64,000 nt of DNA. It comes from Marinobacterium nitratireducens. GTDB lineage: Bacteria > Pseudomonadota > Gammaproteobacteria > Pseudomonadales > Balneatricaceae. The translations under genes were made by a program, and so were the position numbers. The notes under the pieces are model-generated. The model ran no database searches and had not been told where the DNA came from. It was given only the letters and a program-made list of their open reading frames with translations. This document shows positions 1 through 9,389 of this stretch, piece after piece; position 1 is the first letter of the stretch, and each line of letters opens with the position of its first letter. The stretch is from the NCBI RefSeq assembly GCF_014645375.1, contig NZ_BMLT01000012.1:1-64000 (forward strand), read 5' to 3'.

Positions 1-1
1 C

Positions 2-2641
2 GATATCGATACCGGCGACACCCTGACCCTGAGTACCGGCACCCTGCCCGGCTGGCTGCACTTTGATGCCAGCACCGGCACCTTCACCGGTACCCCCACC
101 AACGGTGATGTCGGCACCACGCCGGTCACCGTCACCGCGACGGACTCCCACGGCGCATCCGTGTCCACCACCTTCGACCTGGTGGTCAACAACACCAACG
201 ATGCCCCGCTGCTGAAGCCAATTGTCAAGGTTTTCGTCGACGAGGACGGCACCACGGTCACAGGCCAATTACACGCCTCCGACCCCGACGTCGGCGATCA
301 CCTGAGCTACAGCCTTGCCCGTCCGGTCAGCGGCCTGACCCTCGATGCCAACGGCTCCTGGTCGTTCGACCCGGGCCATGCCGACTACCAGCACCTGCAC
401 GAGGGGCAGCAGCAGACCCTCAGCATCCCGATCACCGTGACCGACAGTGCCGGTGCCCGGGATACACAGGACCTGGTGATACACCTCACCGGAACCAACG
501 ACGCGCCGGTCCTGAGCCTGACGCAGACAAGCCATGCCACGGGTACCCTGCAGCAGAGGGATATCGATACCGGCGATACCCATACCTTCAGCACAACCGC
601 AGGCACGGGCCTGTTCGGCAATCTGACGGTCGACCCGGACACCGGCGCCTACAGCTACACCCAGAATCCATCCGTGGCCGGCATGGCACTGGACAAGGCA
701 ACCGGTAACTACAGCGGCACCGACGTGTTCGAAGTCCAGGTAACCGACCATCAGGGGGGCGTCGACACCCTCTACGTAAGCTTCCACGCGCAAGCGCAGG
801 TTTCGGCTCCGGTCACACCCGGCGGGCAGCCAACGATTATCACGTCGGTACCCGGGCCGGCGGTTATTACCACCTCCATGCCTGCCACAAGCAGCGCGGT
901 TATGACGCCGCCCGTCAATAACGTGACCATCGACCTGGCGGTCTCGAGCGACAGCGGACAGTCTCAGTCGGACAATCTGACCCGGGATACGACGCCAACA
1001 CTCACCGGTACCACGGACATTCCGTTTTCCCGGGTAGACATTCTGGACGGCAACCGGGTGGTTGCGACCACTACCTCCGATGCCAGTGGTCATTACCGGG
1101 TCGATAGCGCGGCGCTCACAGACGGAACCCACAACCTGGTCGCCGAGGCCACCGCGCCCTCGGCGACCCAGGCGGTCAGTTCCGGCACTCTCGATATCAA
1201 TATCGATACCACTGCCCCGGTCCCGACCCTCGCGGTCGATGCCATCACCGCGGACAATGTCATCAACGCCTACGAAGCCGGCGGCAGCGTCGACGTTACC
1301 GGTACCGTCGGCGGCGAGTTCAACGCCGGTGACAGCGTCACCCTGTCCGTCAACGGCAGCCGCTACACAGGTGCTGTCGATGCCGCCGGCAAGTTCAGCA
1401 TCGCCGTGCCCGGTTCGGATCTCGCCGCCGGCAGCCAGGTACAGGCGTCGGTCAGCACCACCGATGCCGCGGGCAACTCCGCCTCGACCAGTCTCGACCA
1501 CGGCTATGCCGTCGATACCGGGGCCCCGGCGTTGACCGTCAATGCCGTGGCGCTGACCAACGACAACACCCCGGACATCACCGGCACCACTGACGATCCG
1601 GGCGCGACCATCAGGGTCAGCGTCGGCGGCCACACCTATACCGCCACCAACCACGGTGACGGCACCTGGACCCTGCCCGGCAGCCAGCTCACCTCGCCGA
1701 TACCGGACGGGGCCAGCAACCCGATCGCGGTTACCGCCACCGACGCCGTCGGCAATAGCGCCCAGGCCTCGGCCACCGCGGCCATCGATACGACACCGAG
1801 CGGACAGCCAACGATCGTCACCCCGGTTAAATCGCCGATGATGACAAGCAGCGGAGCCCATGGCCAGTTCGGAGCTGTCGACCCCGATATCGGCGACCAG
1901 CTCCAGTGGGGGGCACAGGATATCGGGCAGCAGCACCCCAGCTCCGGGAGTACCAGCGGACACTACGGAACCTTCACCATCGATCCGCACACCGGAACCT
2001 GGAACTACCAGACAGACCAGAACCGCTTCCCGCAAAACTCGGCAGGTTCGTTTACCGACAGCTTCCTGGTCAAGGTGACCGACCAGCAGGGTAACACCGA
2101 CTACGAGCGGGTCGATATCGTGGGCAACTACGAGAACGTCAAACAGGGCCAGGGACATAGTTTCGGCAACGTTCATTTCGAAGCACATATCACTCATGTC
2201 GACACCAGCCAGGTTCAGGACCCGTCGCTTATCGCGTCCGCGGACGAGGCCCAGGAATCGGACATTGAGGAAGCGAACGTCATGCTGCGGCCCGACCCCA
2301 GCGCTGACGTACCCGGGGATTCCTCAACCCAGGGTTCCGGATCGCCACTCGACGACTACCTGCAGTTTGCCAGCCCGGCGCCGGCTACGCCTGCGGATGA
2401 GACAGCCCCGTCGCCGCTTTCGGATTATCTCGACAGCGCAGGTGTCGACACGGCCGCCGCGCCGCCCCATGACCCCGGCGCGGACCCGGCCACCCAGGAC
2501 CCGCTGCTGCAGCCCGATGTCGAGCTACATCCCGCGCATGAAAACGCCGACACCTCGGCCGACCATAGCGTCGATGTGCCGCTCGATCCGGATATTCAGC
2601 CCGCTGTCGACGATCAGCACCATAATGAACAGGGTGTGTAG
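2..2641 (+). CDS. Giant cadherin/Ig-repeat type I secreted adhesin, C-terminal part (5' end outside window)
   Basis: The reading frame is open from base 2, so this is the last 879 residues of a larger protein; the ATG at 161 is internal. Visible order: cadherin/VCBS-like modules with repeated N-D-A-P and D-P-D-x-G-D motifs (about 1-275), three bacterial Ig-like modules rich in T-D-x-x-G-N-S and D-T-T-P (about 300-600), a further cadherin-like module (about 610-715), then an acidic Pro/Asp-rich tail ending HNEQGV. No RTX nonapeptides (GGxGxD) are present at the C-terminus. The tail repeats SPLDDYL and SPLSDYL, which may belong to the secretion signal. The ABC exporter, adaptor and lipoprotein genes follow directly downstream, so it is inferred to be their substrate. 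A cell-surface adhesin or biofilm role is inferred from domain type. Confidence 0.85.
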   Translation, partial: DIDTGDTLTLSTGTLPGWLHFDASTGTFTGTPTNGDVGTTPVTVTATDSHGASVSTTFDLVVNNTNDAPLLKPIVKVFVDEDGTTVTGQLHASDPDVGDHLSYSLARPVSGLTLDANGSWSFDPGHADYQHLHEGQQQTLSIPITVTDSAGARDTQDLVIHLTGTNDAPVLSLTQTSHATGTLQQRDIDTGDTHTFSTTAGTGLFGNLTVDPDTGAYSYTQNPSVAGMALDKATGNYSGTDVFEVQVTDHQGGVDTLYVSFHAQAQVSAPVTPGGQPTIITSVPGPAVITTSMPATSSAVMTPPVNNVTIDLAVSSDSGQSQSDNLTRDTTPTLTGTTDIPFSRVDILDGNRVVATTTSDASGHYRVDSAALTDGTHNLVAEATAPSATQAVSSGTLDINIDTTAPVPTLAVDAITADNVINAYEAGGSVDVTGTVGGEFNAGDSVTLSVNGSRYTGAVDAAGKFSIAVPGSDLAAGSQVQASVSTTDAAGNSASTSLDHGYAVDTGAPALTVNAVALTNDNTPDITGTTDDPGATIRVSVGGHTYTATNHGDGTWTLPGSQLTSPIPDGASNPIAVTATDAVGNSAQASATAAIDTTPSGQPTIVTPVKSPMMTSSGAHGQFGAVDPDIGDQLQWGAQDIGQQHPSSGSTSGHYGTFTIDPHTGTWNYQTDQNRFPQNSAGSFTDSFLVKVTDQQGNTDYERVDIVGNYENVKQGQGHSFGNVHFEAHITHVDTSQVQDPSLIASADEAQESDIEEANVMLRPDPSADVPGDSSTQGSGSPLDDYLQFASPAPATPADETAPSPLSDYLDSAGVDTAAAPPHDPGADPATQDPLLQPDVELHPAHENADTSADHSVDVPLDPDIQPAVDDQHHNEQGV

Positions 2642-2716
2642 CTCGCAGAACCCAGAAGGAATGACCCGCCGGCGTCAGCGGACCCGGCGGATACCGGATT
2701 CAATCAAGGACCCGAT

Positions 2717-4312
2717 ATGACAACGAGAATCCACAGCATGAGGCCCGATATACTGGCGATATCCTGCGCCATTCATGTGCTGGCGCTGGCATTGCCGATG
2801 TCGCTGCTGCAGATCTACGACCGCATCCTGCCAGCGCAGGCGTTCGGCACCACCACCGTACTGGTGATCGGCGTGGCGATCGCGCTGCTGCTCGAAAGCT
2901 TCCTGCGCTACGGCCGCAACGCCCTGTTCGCCCACCTGGGCGCCCACTACGAAGCCGACACCCGCCTGCAGATCGCCGACAAGCTGCTGCACAGCGACGT
3001 TCGGGAAGTGGAGCGGCGCGGCGCGGCCTGGATCAACGATGCGATGCGGGCCATTTCGGTGCTGCGGGATATTCGCACCGGCAACGCCTCGGTGGCACTG
3101 TACGAGATTCCCTTCGTCTTCATCTATCTGGGTATCATCGCCTACATCGGCGGCTGGCTGGCGCTGATTCCCCTGTCCCTGTTCGCCATCGCGCTGTTCG
3201 CCAACCTGATCATCAAGCGCGCGACGGAGCGGGAAATCGCCGCCCAGGAGCAGGTCGACGGCGAACGCCGCAACCTGCTCTGGAGCGTCTTCAGCGGACT
3301 CGGGTATTTCAAGACCCTGGGAATGGAGTCCATGCTCGGCCATCAGTACGCCCGCATCAATGCCGGATACATGGAGGCAAGCACGAAACTGCAGTCGACC
3401 ACCGCCTGGGTCCGGGAGCTGTCGACCATGCTGAGCCAGATTTCTACGGTGCTGATCGTCGCCTTCGGCGCGCTCGAAGTCATGGCGGGTACCCTCACCA
3501 CCGGCGCCCTCGCCGCCTGCTCGATGCTGGCGGGGCGCTCCATAGGTCCGGCGTTTGCCGGGCTTTCGTACCTCTCGCGCCTGGCCCAGGCGTCGGATGC
3601 CCAGAGGCGCGTCGACGAGCTCATGACACTGCCGCCGGTATCCATCGGCAGTACCCGCGAGACACCGCTGGCGACGGTCACCAGCGGCGAGATCCGTCTC
3701 GACGCAAGCTACACCGGCAACGAGGAACAGATCGCCACCGGCGAGATCGTGCAGCTGGTATCCGACGATTATCTGATGCCCTCCCGGCTGCTGTCGGATA
3801 TCGCCGGCTTCTCGTCCATCGAGCCCGGCCAGATCAGGGTCGACGGGCATTCGATCACCGACTTCGCGACGGATGCCTACCGCGCGGCGGTGGCGCTGGT
3901 GACCGAACGCCCGGCGCTTTTCTACGGCTCGATCCTCAACAACATGACGCTGTTCGACGCCCGCTACAACCTGCAGATCCGGGAACTCAGCGATCAGCTG
4001 GGGCTCGACGCCTACCTGTCGACGCAGCGTTACGGCGTGCTGACAGACGTCGGCCCCCTGTCCGCCGCCGATCGTATCGACAGGGGCGTGGCACAGCGCA
4101 TCGCACTGATCCGTGCGCTGGTCCGCAGTCCCCGAATACTGCTGCTTGACCACGCCGACAGCGGCCTGGATCTCGATGGTCTCAAGCGTCTTGCCACCCG
4201 GCTGGAAGCGTTGCGCGGCCACACTACCGTGCTGATTGTCACCAACAAACCGCAGATCGCCGCTATCTGCGACCGTACGCTGCAACTGACCGGAGACAGC
4301 ACCCATGGATGA
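2717..4312 (+). CDS. Type I secretion ABC exporter subunit with degenerate ATPase domain
   Basis: 531 residues: an ABC exporter membrane domain (about 1-280, starting DILAISCAIHVLALALPM) followed by a decayed nucleotide-binding domain. The Walker A position reads LVSDDYLMPSRLL with no GxxGxGK[ST]. The signature position reads IDRGVAQRIALIRAL instead of LSGGQ. Walker B keeps its Asp (ILLLDHADSGLD) but the catalytic Glu is His. The H-loop His is Asn (VTNKPQ). It is therefore unlikely to hydrolyse ATP alone and probably pairs with the next gene product. The start is supported by AAGGA 7 nt upstream. It overlaps the next gene by 8 bp, suggesting translational coupling. Inner-membrane location is inferred. 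Confidence 0.85.
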   Translation: MTTRIHSMRPDILAISCAIHVLALALPMSLLQIYDRILPAQAFGTTTVLVIGVAIALLLESFLRYGRNALFAHLGAHYEADTRLQIADKLLHSDVREVERRGAAWINDAMRAISVLRDIRTGNASVALYEIPFVFIYLGIIAYIGGWLALIPLSLFAIALFANLIIKRATEREIAAQEQVDGERRNLLWSVFSGLGYFKTLGMESMLGHQYARINAGYMEASTKLQSTTAWVRELSTMLSQISTVLIVAFGALEVMAGTLTTGALAACSMLAGRSIGPAFAGLSYLSRLAQASDAQRRVDELMTLPPVSIGSTRETPLATVTSGEIRLDASYTGNEEQIATGEIVQLVSDDYLMPSRLLSDIAGFSSIEPGQIRVDGHSITDFATDAYRAAVALVTERPALFYGSILNNMTLFDARYNLQIRELSDQLGLDAYLSTQRYGVLTDVGPLSAADRIDRGVAQRIALIRALVRSPRILLLDHADSGLDLDGLKRLATRLEALRGHTTVLIVTNKPQIAAICDRTLQLTGDSTHG

Positions 4313-6506
4313 GGATGCCGTGAAGAGCACTGGCGGTAACGCTTACTGGAGCGAGCCCGAGCGCCTGCGCCAGTTCGAGGAAGTACTGGGTCAGACTCGG
4401 CTGCAGCGGTCGCCTATCGCCCGCTGCCTGCCGGCGCTCATGGTCTCGCTCGACTGGTTCGGTGCTCCGCAATTGCTGGCGTCGCGCCTTCCTCCGGCCA
4501 ACGAAGCGCTGGACTTCGACGCTCTGCGCGACCTGATGACCGGCATTGGCTTTCGCTGCGACCGGCTTGGGCGTCACGGCGGTACCGGGTCCAATCGCCA
4601 TCTTCCGCTCGCGACCCTGGCGCTGGAAAAAGAACGCTGCCTGCTGTTTCTGGGAGAGCAGGACGGTCGCTACTGGTGGTTCGACGGCACGGAACTGCTG
4701 CCCGACTGGGAGCCCGGGAACGCCACCCGCCTCTACCGTTTCGCGCGGGACCCGGCATTCGTACCGCCGGACGCACCGCAGCAGAAATGGCTGGCAGGTC
4801 TTGTGGCCCAGGTACGCAACGAGTTCACCGGCATTGCCGCGATCAGTCTCGTATCCAATATCCTGTTGCTGGCGATTTCGCTGTTCACCATGGTGGTCTA
4901 CAACGACATCATTCCGTCCGGCTCCACCACCACGCTCTGGAGCCTGGTGCTGGCAGCGATGATCGCGATTCTGGGCAGCGCCGTTTTGCGTATCGGGCGC
5001 ACCCGGGTGCTGTCGTCGATGAGCGGCTGGGCCGGCGATCGTATCGGCGCCACTGTCATGCGCAAAACCCTGGGGTTGCCGCTGGAGACCTCTACCCGCC
5101 TGGGCACCGTCAACAACGTGACCCGCATGCGCACGCTCGAGAACATACGCCAGTTTTTCGGCGGCGGTGCCGGCGCTTCACTGATCGACTACCCCTTCGT
5201 ACTGGTGTTTCTGGTCGTGATCGCGCTGCTCGGAGGCTGGATTGTGCTGGTGCCGATTTTTGGCATGATACTGCTCTTTGTCGCGGCGAAATTGCTGCAT
5301 TCACTGATCGATACCCGCTCGCGCCGGGTCGGTCGGCTTACCAACCGGCTGCAGGAGGAACTGGTCGGTATCACCACCAACCTGCGCGCGCTGCAGGGCA
5401 TGAAAGGCGCCGACAACTGGTTACGGCGCTTCGCGGATCTCTCTGCCCAGGCGGCCGAAGCCAACCGCGACCTGTCGCTGGCCAATGCCTACCTGCAGAG
5501 CGTCGGCCATGGCCTTGGCATGCTGACCGTGCTCGCGACCATGGGCATCGGCGTGGTACTGGTGCTGGAAGGTGTCATGACCACCGGCGGGCTTATCGCG
5601 ACCATGATGCTGATCTGGCGAGTGACCACGCCGGCACAGCAGTTCTTCATGGCCAGCATCAATCTGCGTCAGCTGATCGATGCCACTCAGCAGCTCGACC
5701 GACTGATGAACTCCATCGGCGAGCGCCTGCAGCCGCACATGGTCTCGCCGGTCGACCAGCTCGAGCCGAGAATCGGCGCCGACCGGCTGTTCTACCGCTA
5801 CGCCGGCGAAACCGACGCGGCGCTCAACGGTATCAGCTTCGAAGCCCCGGCCGGCGCCCGGATCGCCGTCATCGGGCCTAACGGCGCCGGCAAGACCACA
5901 CTGCTGCAATGTCTGGCCGGGCTGCGTACCGCCCAGAATGGACACGTCACCCTGGCCGGACGCGATATCCGCCAGTTCGACCCCAGCGACTACCGCGCCT
6001 GGATCAGCTATTTTTCCGATGAAACGCCCCTGCTGCCGGTGACCCTCAGAGAGTTCTTTCTGCTTCGTGATCCGGCCGCCGATGACGACAAGATCTCGGC
6101 AGCCATCGAGCGCGTCGCCGGATCGCAGTGGTGGACCCTGTTCGACGCAGATTCGGTGGAAGCGGCGCTGGAACAGCGACTCGATCCCTGGCGCCTGGAT
6201 CAGAACGGACTGGGATTACGCCGGCTGATCGGTCTGTCCGTGGCCCTGCTCAACGAACCTGCCTTGCTGCTGCTCGACAATCCCAGCGGCGGCGTCAGTC
6301 CCAAGTTCGATGCGCGACTGCTGCCACTGCTGGATGAGCTGCACGGCAAAACCACGGTGATTATCGCCACTCACCGCCCCGATATCATCAAGGGCGCGGA
6401 TATGGCATTGATTCTGGACCACGGCAACCTCGCCCACTTCGGGCCGGTGAATCAGGAAGAGCAGGCAACGGCGCCTGAAGTCGTACTTGAAGGAACCCCG
6501 ACATGA
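4305..6506 (+). CDS. Type I secretion ABC exporter with degenerate C39-like N-domain (LapB/HlyB type)
   Basis: 733 residues. The N-terminal 150 residues resemble the catalytically dead C39-like domain of RTX/adhesin exporters, with no canonical catalytic Cys/His arrangement evident. A membrane domain follows (about 165-450), then an ATPase domain with an intact Walker A (GPNGAGKTTLL, about 524) and an H-loop (ATHRPD, about 688). The Walker B catalytic Glu is Asn (LLLLDNPSGG) and the signature reads NGLGLRRLIGL rather than LSGGQ. This is the only partner in the pair with a P-loop. It starts 8 bp inside the preceding gene and overlaps the following adaptor gene by 4 bp (ATGA). Vibrio MARTX export by RtxB/RtxE is a precedent for two-ATPase type I systems. 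Confidence 0.88.
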   Translation: MDEDAVKSTGGNAYWSEPERLRQFEEVLGQTRLQRSPIARCLPALMVSLDWFGAPQLLASRLPPANEALDFDALRDLMTGIGFRCDRLGRHGGTGSNRHLPLATLALEKERCLLFLGEQDGRYWWFDGTELLPDWEPGNATRLYRFARDPAFVPPDAPQQKWLAGLVAQVRNEFTGIAAISLVSNILLLAISLFTMVVYNDIIPSGSTTTLWSLVLAAMIAILGSAVLRIGRTRVLSSMSGWAGDRIGATVMRKTLGLPLETSTRLGTVNNVTRMRTLENIRQFFGGGAGASLIDYPFVLVFLVVIALLGGWIVLVPIFGMILLFVAAKLLHSLIDTRSRRVGRLTNRLQEELVGITTNLRALQGMKGADNWLRRFADLSAQAAEANRDLSLANAYLQSVGHGLGMLTVLATMGIGVVLVLEGVMTTGGLIATMMLIWRVTTPAQQFFMASINLRQLIDATQQLDRLMNSIGERLQPHMVSPVDQLEPRIGADRLFYRYAGETDAALNGISFEAPAGARIAVIGPNGAGKTTLLQCLAGLRTAQNGHVTLAGRDIRQFDPSDYRAWISYFSDETPLLPVTLREFFLLRDPAADDDKISAAIERVAGSQWWTLFDADSVEAALEQRLDPWRLDQNGLGLRRLIGLSVALLNEPALLLLDNPSGGVSPKFDARLLPLLDELHGKTTVIIATHRPDIIKGADMALILDHGNLAHFGPVNQEEQATAPEVVLEGTPT

Positions 6507-7843
6507 ACAAGCCCACCCCCGACATCACCTCGCTGGCCTTCGGCGACAACCGCCCGGTCCGGGACATCGCCACCCTGCTGGACAACGGTCAGATGACCAG
6601 CCCCCTGCGGCGCCTGCTGCTGCTTATCGTGCTGCTGGTACTGGTTTTCCTGGTCTGGGCCGCGCTCGCCGAAGTCGACGAACTGGCACGGGCGCGCGGC
6701 GAGGTACAGCCGATCACCGGCGCCCAGCTGGTGCAGAGCCAGGAAGGCGGCATGCTGACCGAAATCCTGGTACGCAAGGACGAGTTTGTCAGGGAAGGCC
6801 AGCCGATCGCCCGCTTCGCCGCCACCGACCTGCAGCGTGACCGGGCCCAGGCGCTTACCCGTCAGGCTGCAGTGCAGCTGGACCTGGAGCGCTGGGGTGC
6901 GATCGCCGAGGATCGCGAGCCCGACTTTAACCAGTTCGACCAGTATCCGGTGCTGATGACCGAAGGGCGCGCCCTGTACGAAAACCAGATCCAGCTGCAG
7001 GAAGCCAGAACCGACGCAAGGCGCCGGGCGTTGGAAGAACGCAAATCCAGTCTGCAGGGACTCGAAACTCAGTTGCCGGCGGCCAAGGCCGAGCTGGCAG
7101 CCGCCGTCAATGTGCTCAACCGCACCAAGGAAGCGGCGGTGCGAGGCCTGGTCCCCAAGATCCGCCTGGCGGAATCCGAGGAACACACGGCCAGCACCCG
7201 ACGTCAGGTCAGCCAGCTGGAAGCCCAGATCGAGGACGCCCGCAAGGCGATCGCTACTTCCGAAGCGGAGCTGCAGTCGACCATCAGCGAATTCCGGTCG
7301 CAGGCGCGGGAAGCCCGCAACGAGCTGGTCGAAAAGCTCGACGAGCTGCACGCCGAGATCGTCGCGCTGGATACCCGACAGGGACGCAGTGAAGTGGTAT
7401 CGCCGGTCGATGGCTTCGTTCAGGAGATCCCGCAATCGGAAGCCGGCGCGGTTATTGCCCCAGGCGGCACCGTCGCCCAGATCATTCCGAGCGACAGCGG
7501 CCTGCTGATGGAGGTAATGGTATCGCCGCGGGATATCGGTTTCGTCGAACCTGGCCAGGCTGCCAACATCAAGATCGATGCCTTCAACTACAGCCGCTTC
7601 GGCTCCCTGGAAGGCAGCGTGAAATCGATCTCGCCAACCGTATTCCGATCCCAGCCGGACAGCCCGCCCTTTTACAAGGTACAGCTGGAGCTGGCGCAGG
7701 AGTATGTCGGCAGCGACAGCCGCCACCGCCTGATTCCAGGCATGACCGGTGAGGCCGATATCGCCACCGGGCGCAAGAGCGTGCTGCAGTACCTGCTCAA
7801 ACCGGTGTTCATCACCGCCGACACCGCTTTCCACGAGCGTTGA
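6503..7843 (+). CDS. HlyD-family periplasmic adaptor of type I secretion system
   Basis: 446 residues. It has one N-terminal membrane anchor (about 34-55, LLLLIVLLVLVFLVWAAL), a first lipoyl half with the typical QSQEGGML segment (about 75-100), a long charged coiled-coil hairpin (about 110-300), a second lipoyl half (VVSPVDGFVQEI) and a beta-barrel C-terminus. The family bridges the inner-membrane ABC exporter and an outer-membrane TolC-type channel. No TolC homologue is visible in this window, so it is either upstream of base 1 or elsewhere in the genome. It overlaps the ABC gene upstream by 4 bp and abuts or overlaps the lipoprotein gene downstream. Confidence 0.92.
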   Translation: MNKPTPDITSLAFGDNRPVRDIATLLDNGQMTSPLRRLLLLIVLLVLVFLVWAALAEVDELARARGEVQPITGAQLVQSQEGGMLTEILVRKDEFVREGQPIARFAATDLQRDRAQALTRQAAVQLDLERWGAIAEDREPDFNQFDQYPVLMTEGRALYENQIQLQEARTDARRRALEERKSSLQGLETQLPAAKAELAAAVNVLNRTKEAAVRGLVPKIRLAESEEHTASTRRQVSQLEAQIEDARKAIATSEAELQSTISEFRSQAREARNELVEKLDELHAEIVALDTRQGRSEVVSPVDGFVQEIPQSEAGAVIAPGGTVAQIIPSDSGLLMEVMVSPRDIGFVEPGQAANIKIDAFNYSRFGSLEGSVKSISPTVFRSQPDSPPFYKVQLELAQEYVGSDSRHRLIPGMTGEADIATGRKSVLQYLLKPVFITADTAFHER

Positions 7844-9210
7844 TGGACGGAGCGGAGCCAATGCCGGCTCCCGGTCTGCGGGCGAACCGGAAGTCAGACC
7901 AGATCCTATTCGCCCGCAGGCCGTGCTCCTGCGATAGCGGCTCTGCAGTAGGACCAGCGTTCCTGCCCTGCCTGCTGATGCTGGTAACGGCAATGCTCGG
8001 GGGCTGTAGCAGCTATGCGCCGAACCCCGGCGAGACCGGTTATCTTACACGCGTCCAGTCCCAGGTGCAGGGCAACGTCAGAGTGGAAACCGCGGTGCTG
8101 TCCCGCGCCGAAAGCCGCCGGGTGTTCGGCGTCGATCTTGGACTTAGCCAGATCCAGCCTGTCTGGATCAGCATCGAGAACCGTGACCCGCACCCGTACT
8201 GGCTGATCTCGTCGGCACTGGACCCGGAGTATTTTTCGCCGCACGAGGTGGCCTACAGCCAGCGGCGCTGGCTGCGCAAGAACTTTAACGATGCGCTGGA
8301 GGCGTATTTCGCCAGCACGAGCTTCTTCAACCCCATCCCGGCCGAGTCGACCCATTCCGGCTTCATCTTCGTCAATCTCGACGAAGACGAAAAAGAACTG
8401 GACGTCGACCTGATCAGCAGGCACGAGACCAAGTTCTTCGATTTCTACGTCGAGCTTTCCGGGCTCAAGGCCCATTCATTGACGCGCGCCGAATCGCTGG
8501 TTCCGGAGTCCGACAAGGTCGACCTCGACGAAGCCGGCCTGAAGGAGGTGCTGCAATCACTGCCCTGCTGCACACGCGGCCAGCACGGAGAAGTCAACGG
8601 AGATCCGCTCAACCTGGTGATCATCGGCGATGCGTCCCAGCTGTTTCCGCCCTTTGTCCGACGCGGCTGGCACTATTCCGAGGAAAGCTACCTGGGTTCC
8701 GTTTGGAAGACCATCAATTCCTTCCTGTTCGGCAAACACTACCGATACTCCCCGGTAAGTTCGCTCTACTTCCGGGGCAGGAAGCAGGATATCGCGTTGC
8801 AGAAGGCCCGCGGCACCATCCACCAGCGCAACCATTTGCGACTCTGGATCACCGACTACCGTTACAACGGCAAGGATGTCTGGATCGGCCAGATCAGCCG
8901 CGATATCGGCGTGCGCTTCACCCTCCGTTCGCCGACCCTGACCACGCACAAGATCGATCCCGATATCGACGAGACCCGCACGGCCTTCATCGAGGACATG
9001 CTGTTCTCCCAGGGCCTTTCCAGAATAGGTTTCATCGAGGGCGTCGGCGCAAGGTCGCCCAGCGCACCGGGCGAAAATCTGACGGGCGACCCCTACTATA
9101 CCGACGGTCTGAGGGCGGTACTGGAGTTCGACTCGCGACCGAACAATATCGAAGACGTGCGCTTTTTCGACTGGGCCTCACCGCCGAAAAGGAAAGTTTA
9201 CGTCGACTAG
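7843..9210 (+). CDS. Lipoprotein with LssY_C-like domain in the type I secretion operon
   Basis: About 455 residues from ATG 7843; a TTG at 7840 and an ATG at 7861 are alternatives. The lipobox is MLGGC, with Cys about 50 residues in, which is unusually far from the start. Bases 7871-7943, encoding the segment before the hydrophobic stretch, look like a REP palindrome, so the original start may have been displaced. The C-terminal half (about 245-400) shows an LssY_C pattern: DPLNLVIIGD, RGWH, SPVSSLYFRGRKQD, HLRLWITDY, then THKIDPDIDETR. LssY is encoded in the Legionella lss type I secretion locus, which suggests the domain is linked to that pathway. Overlap with the adaptor gene puts it in the operon. 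Its molecular role is unknown. Confidence 0.75.
   Translation: MDGAEPMPAPGLRANRKSDQILFARRPCSCDSGSAVGPAFLPCLLMLVTAMLGGCSSYAPNPGETGYLTRVQSQVQGNVRVETAVLSRAESRRVFGVDLGLSQIQPVWISIENRDPHPYWLISSALDPEYFSPHEVAYSQRRWLRKNFNDALEAYFASTSFFNPIPAESTHSGFIFVNLDEDEKELDVDLISRHETKFFDFYVELSGLKAHSLTRAESLVPESDKVDLDEAGLKEVLQSLPCCTRGQHGEVNGDPLNLVIIGDASQLFPPFVRRGWHYSEESYLGSVWKTINSFLFGKHYRYSPVSSLYFRGRKQDIALQKARGTIHQRNHLRLWITDYRYNGKDVWIGQISRDIGVRFTLRSPTLTTHKIDPDIDETRTAFIEDMLFSQGLSRIGFIEGVGARSPSAPGENLTGDPYYTDGLRAVLEFDSRPNNIEDVRFFDWASPPKRKVYVD
7871..7943. repeat. REP-like inverted repeat inside the 5' end of the lipoprotein gene
   Basis: The two arms are GGTCTGCGGGCGAA near the left end and TTCGCCCGCAGGCC near the right. 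They are reverse complements with one mismatch and are flanked by GGCTCC and GCTCCTGCG, as in the other REP-like elements of this window (27996-28072, 40377-40542, 51641-52353). It lies within the open frame of the lipoprotein and encodes much of the stretch before its signal sequence. Confidence 0.6.
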
Positions 9211-9389
9211 AACCGCGCATCGGTGACGCCGCCGCTCTCCCGGAACTGACAAGAGACAAGACAGCGGCTAACCGCTACGCGGAAGCCGAAATTCCGGTGC
9301 AGGAACCCGGTCTTGGCCGAGCCGGATGCAAGACCTGCGGGTAGCAAGCACAACCTCATTCGCCCACAGCACCCGCGCCAGTGGGTCTG

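Noticed and set aside
269-2197. 642-codon frame on the minus strand
   Set aside because: Antisense to the adhesin, whose repeats give long open frames in both directions.
2675-4330. 551-codon frame on the minus strand
   Set aside because: Antisense to the ABC exporter gene with clear membrane-domain similarity on the + strand.
9211-9389. Small gene between the lipoprotein and M13 genes
   Set aside because: Only short frames without a ribosome-binding site or coding bias.
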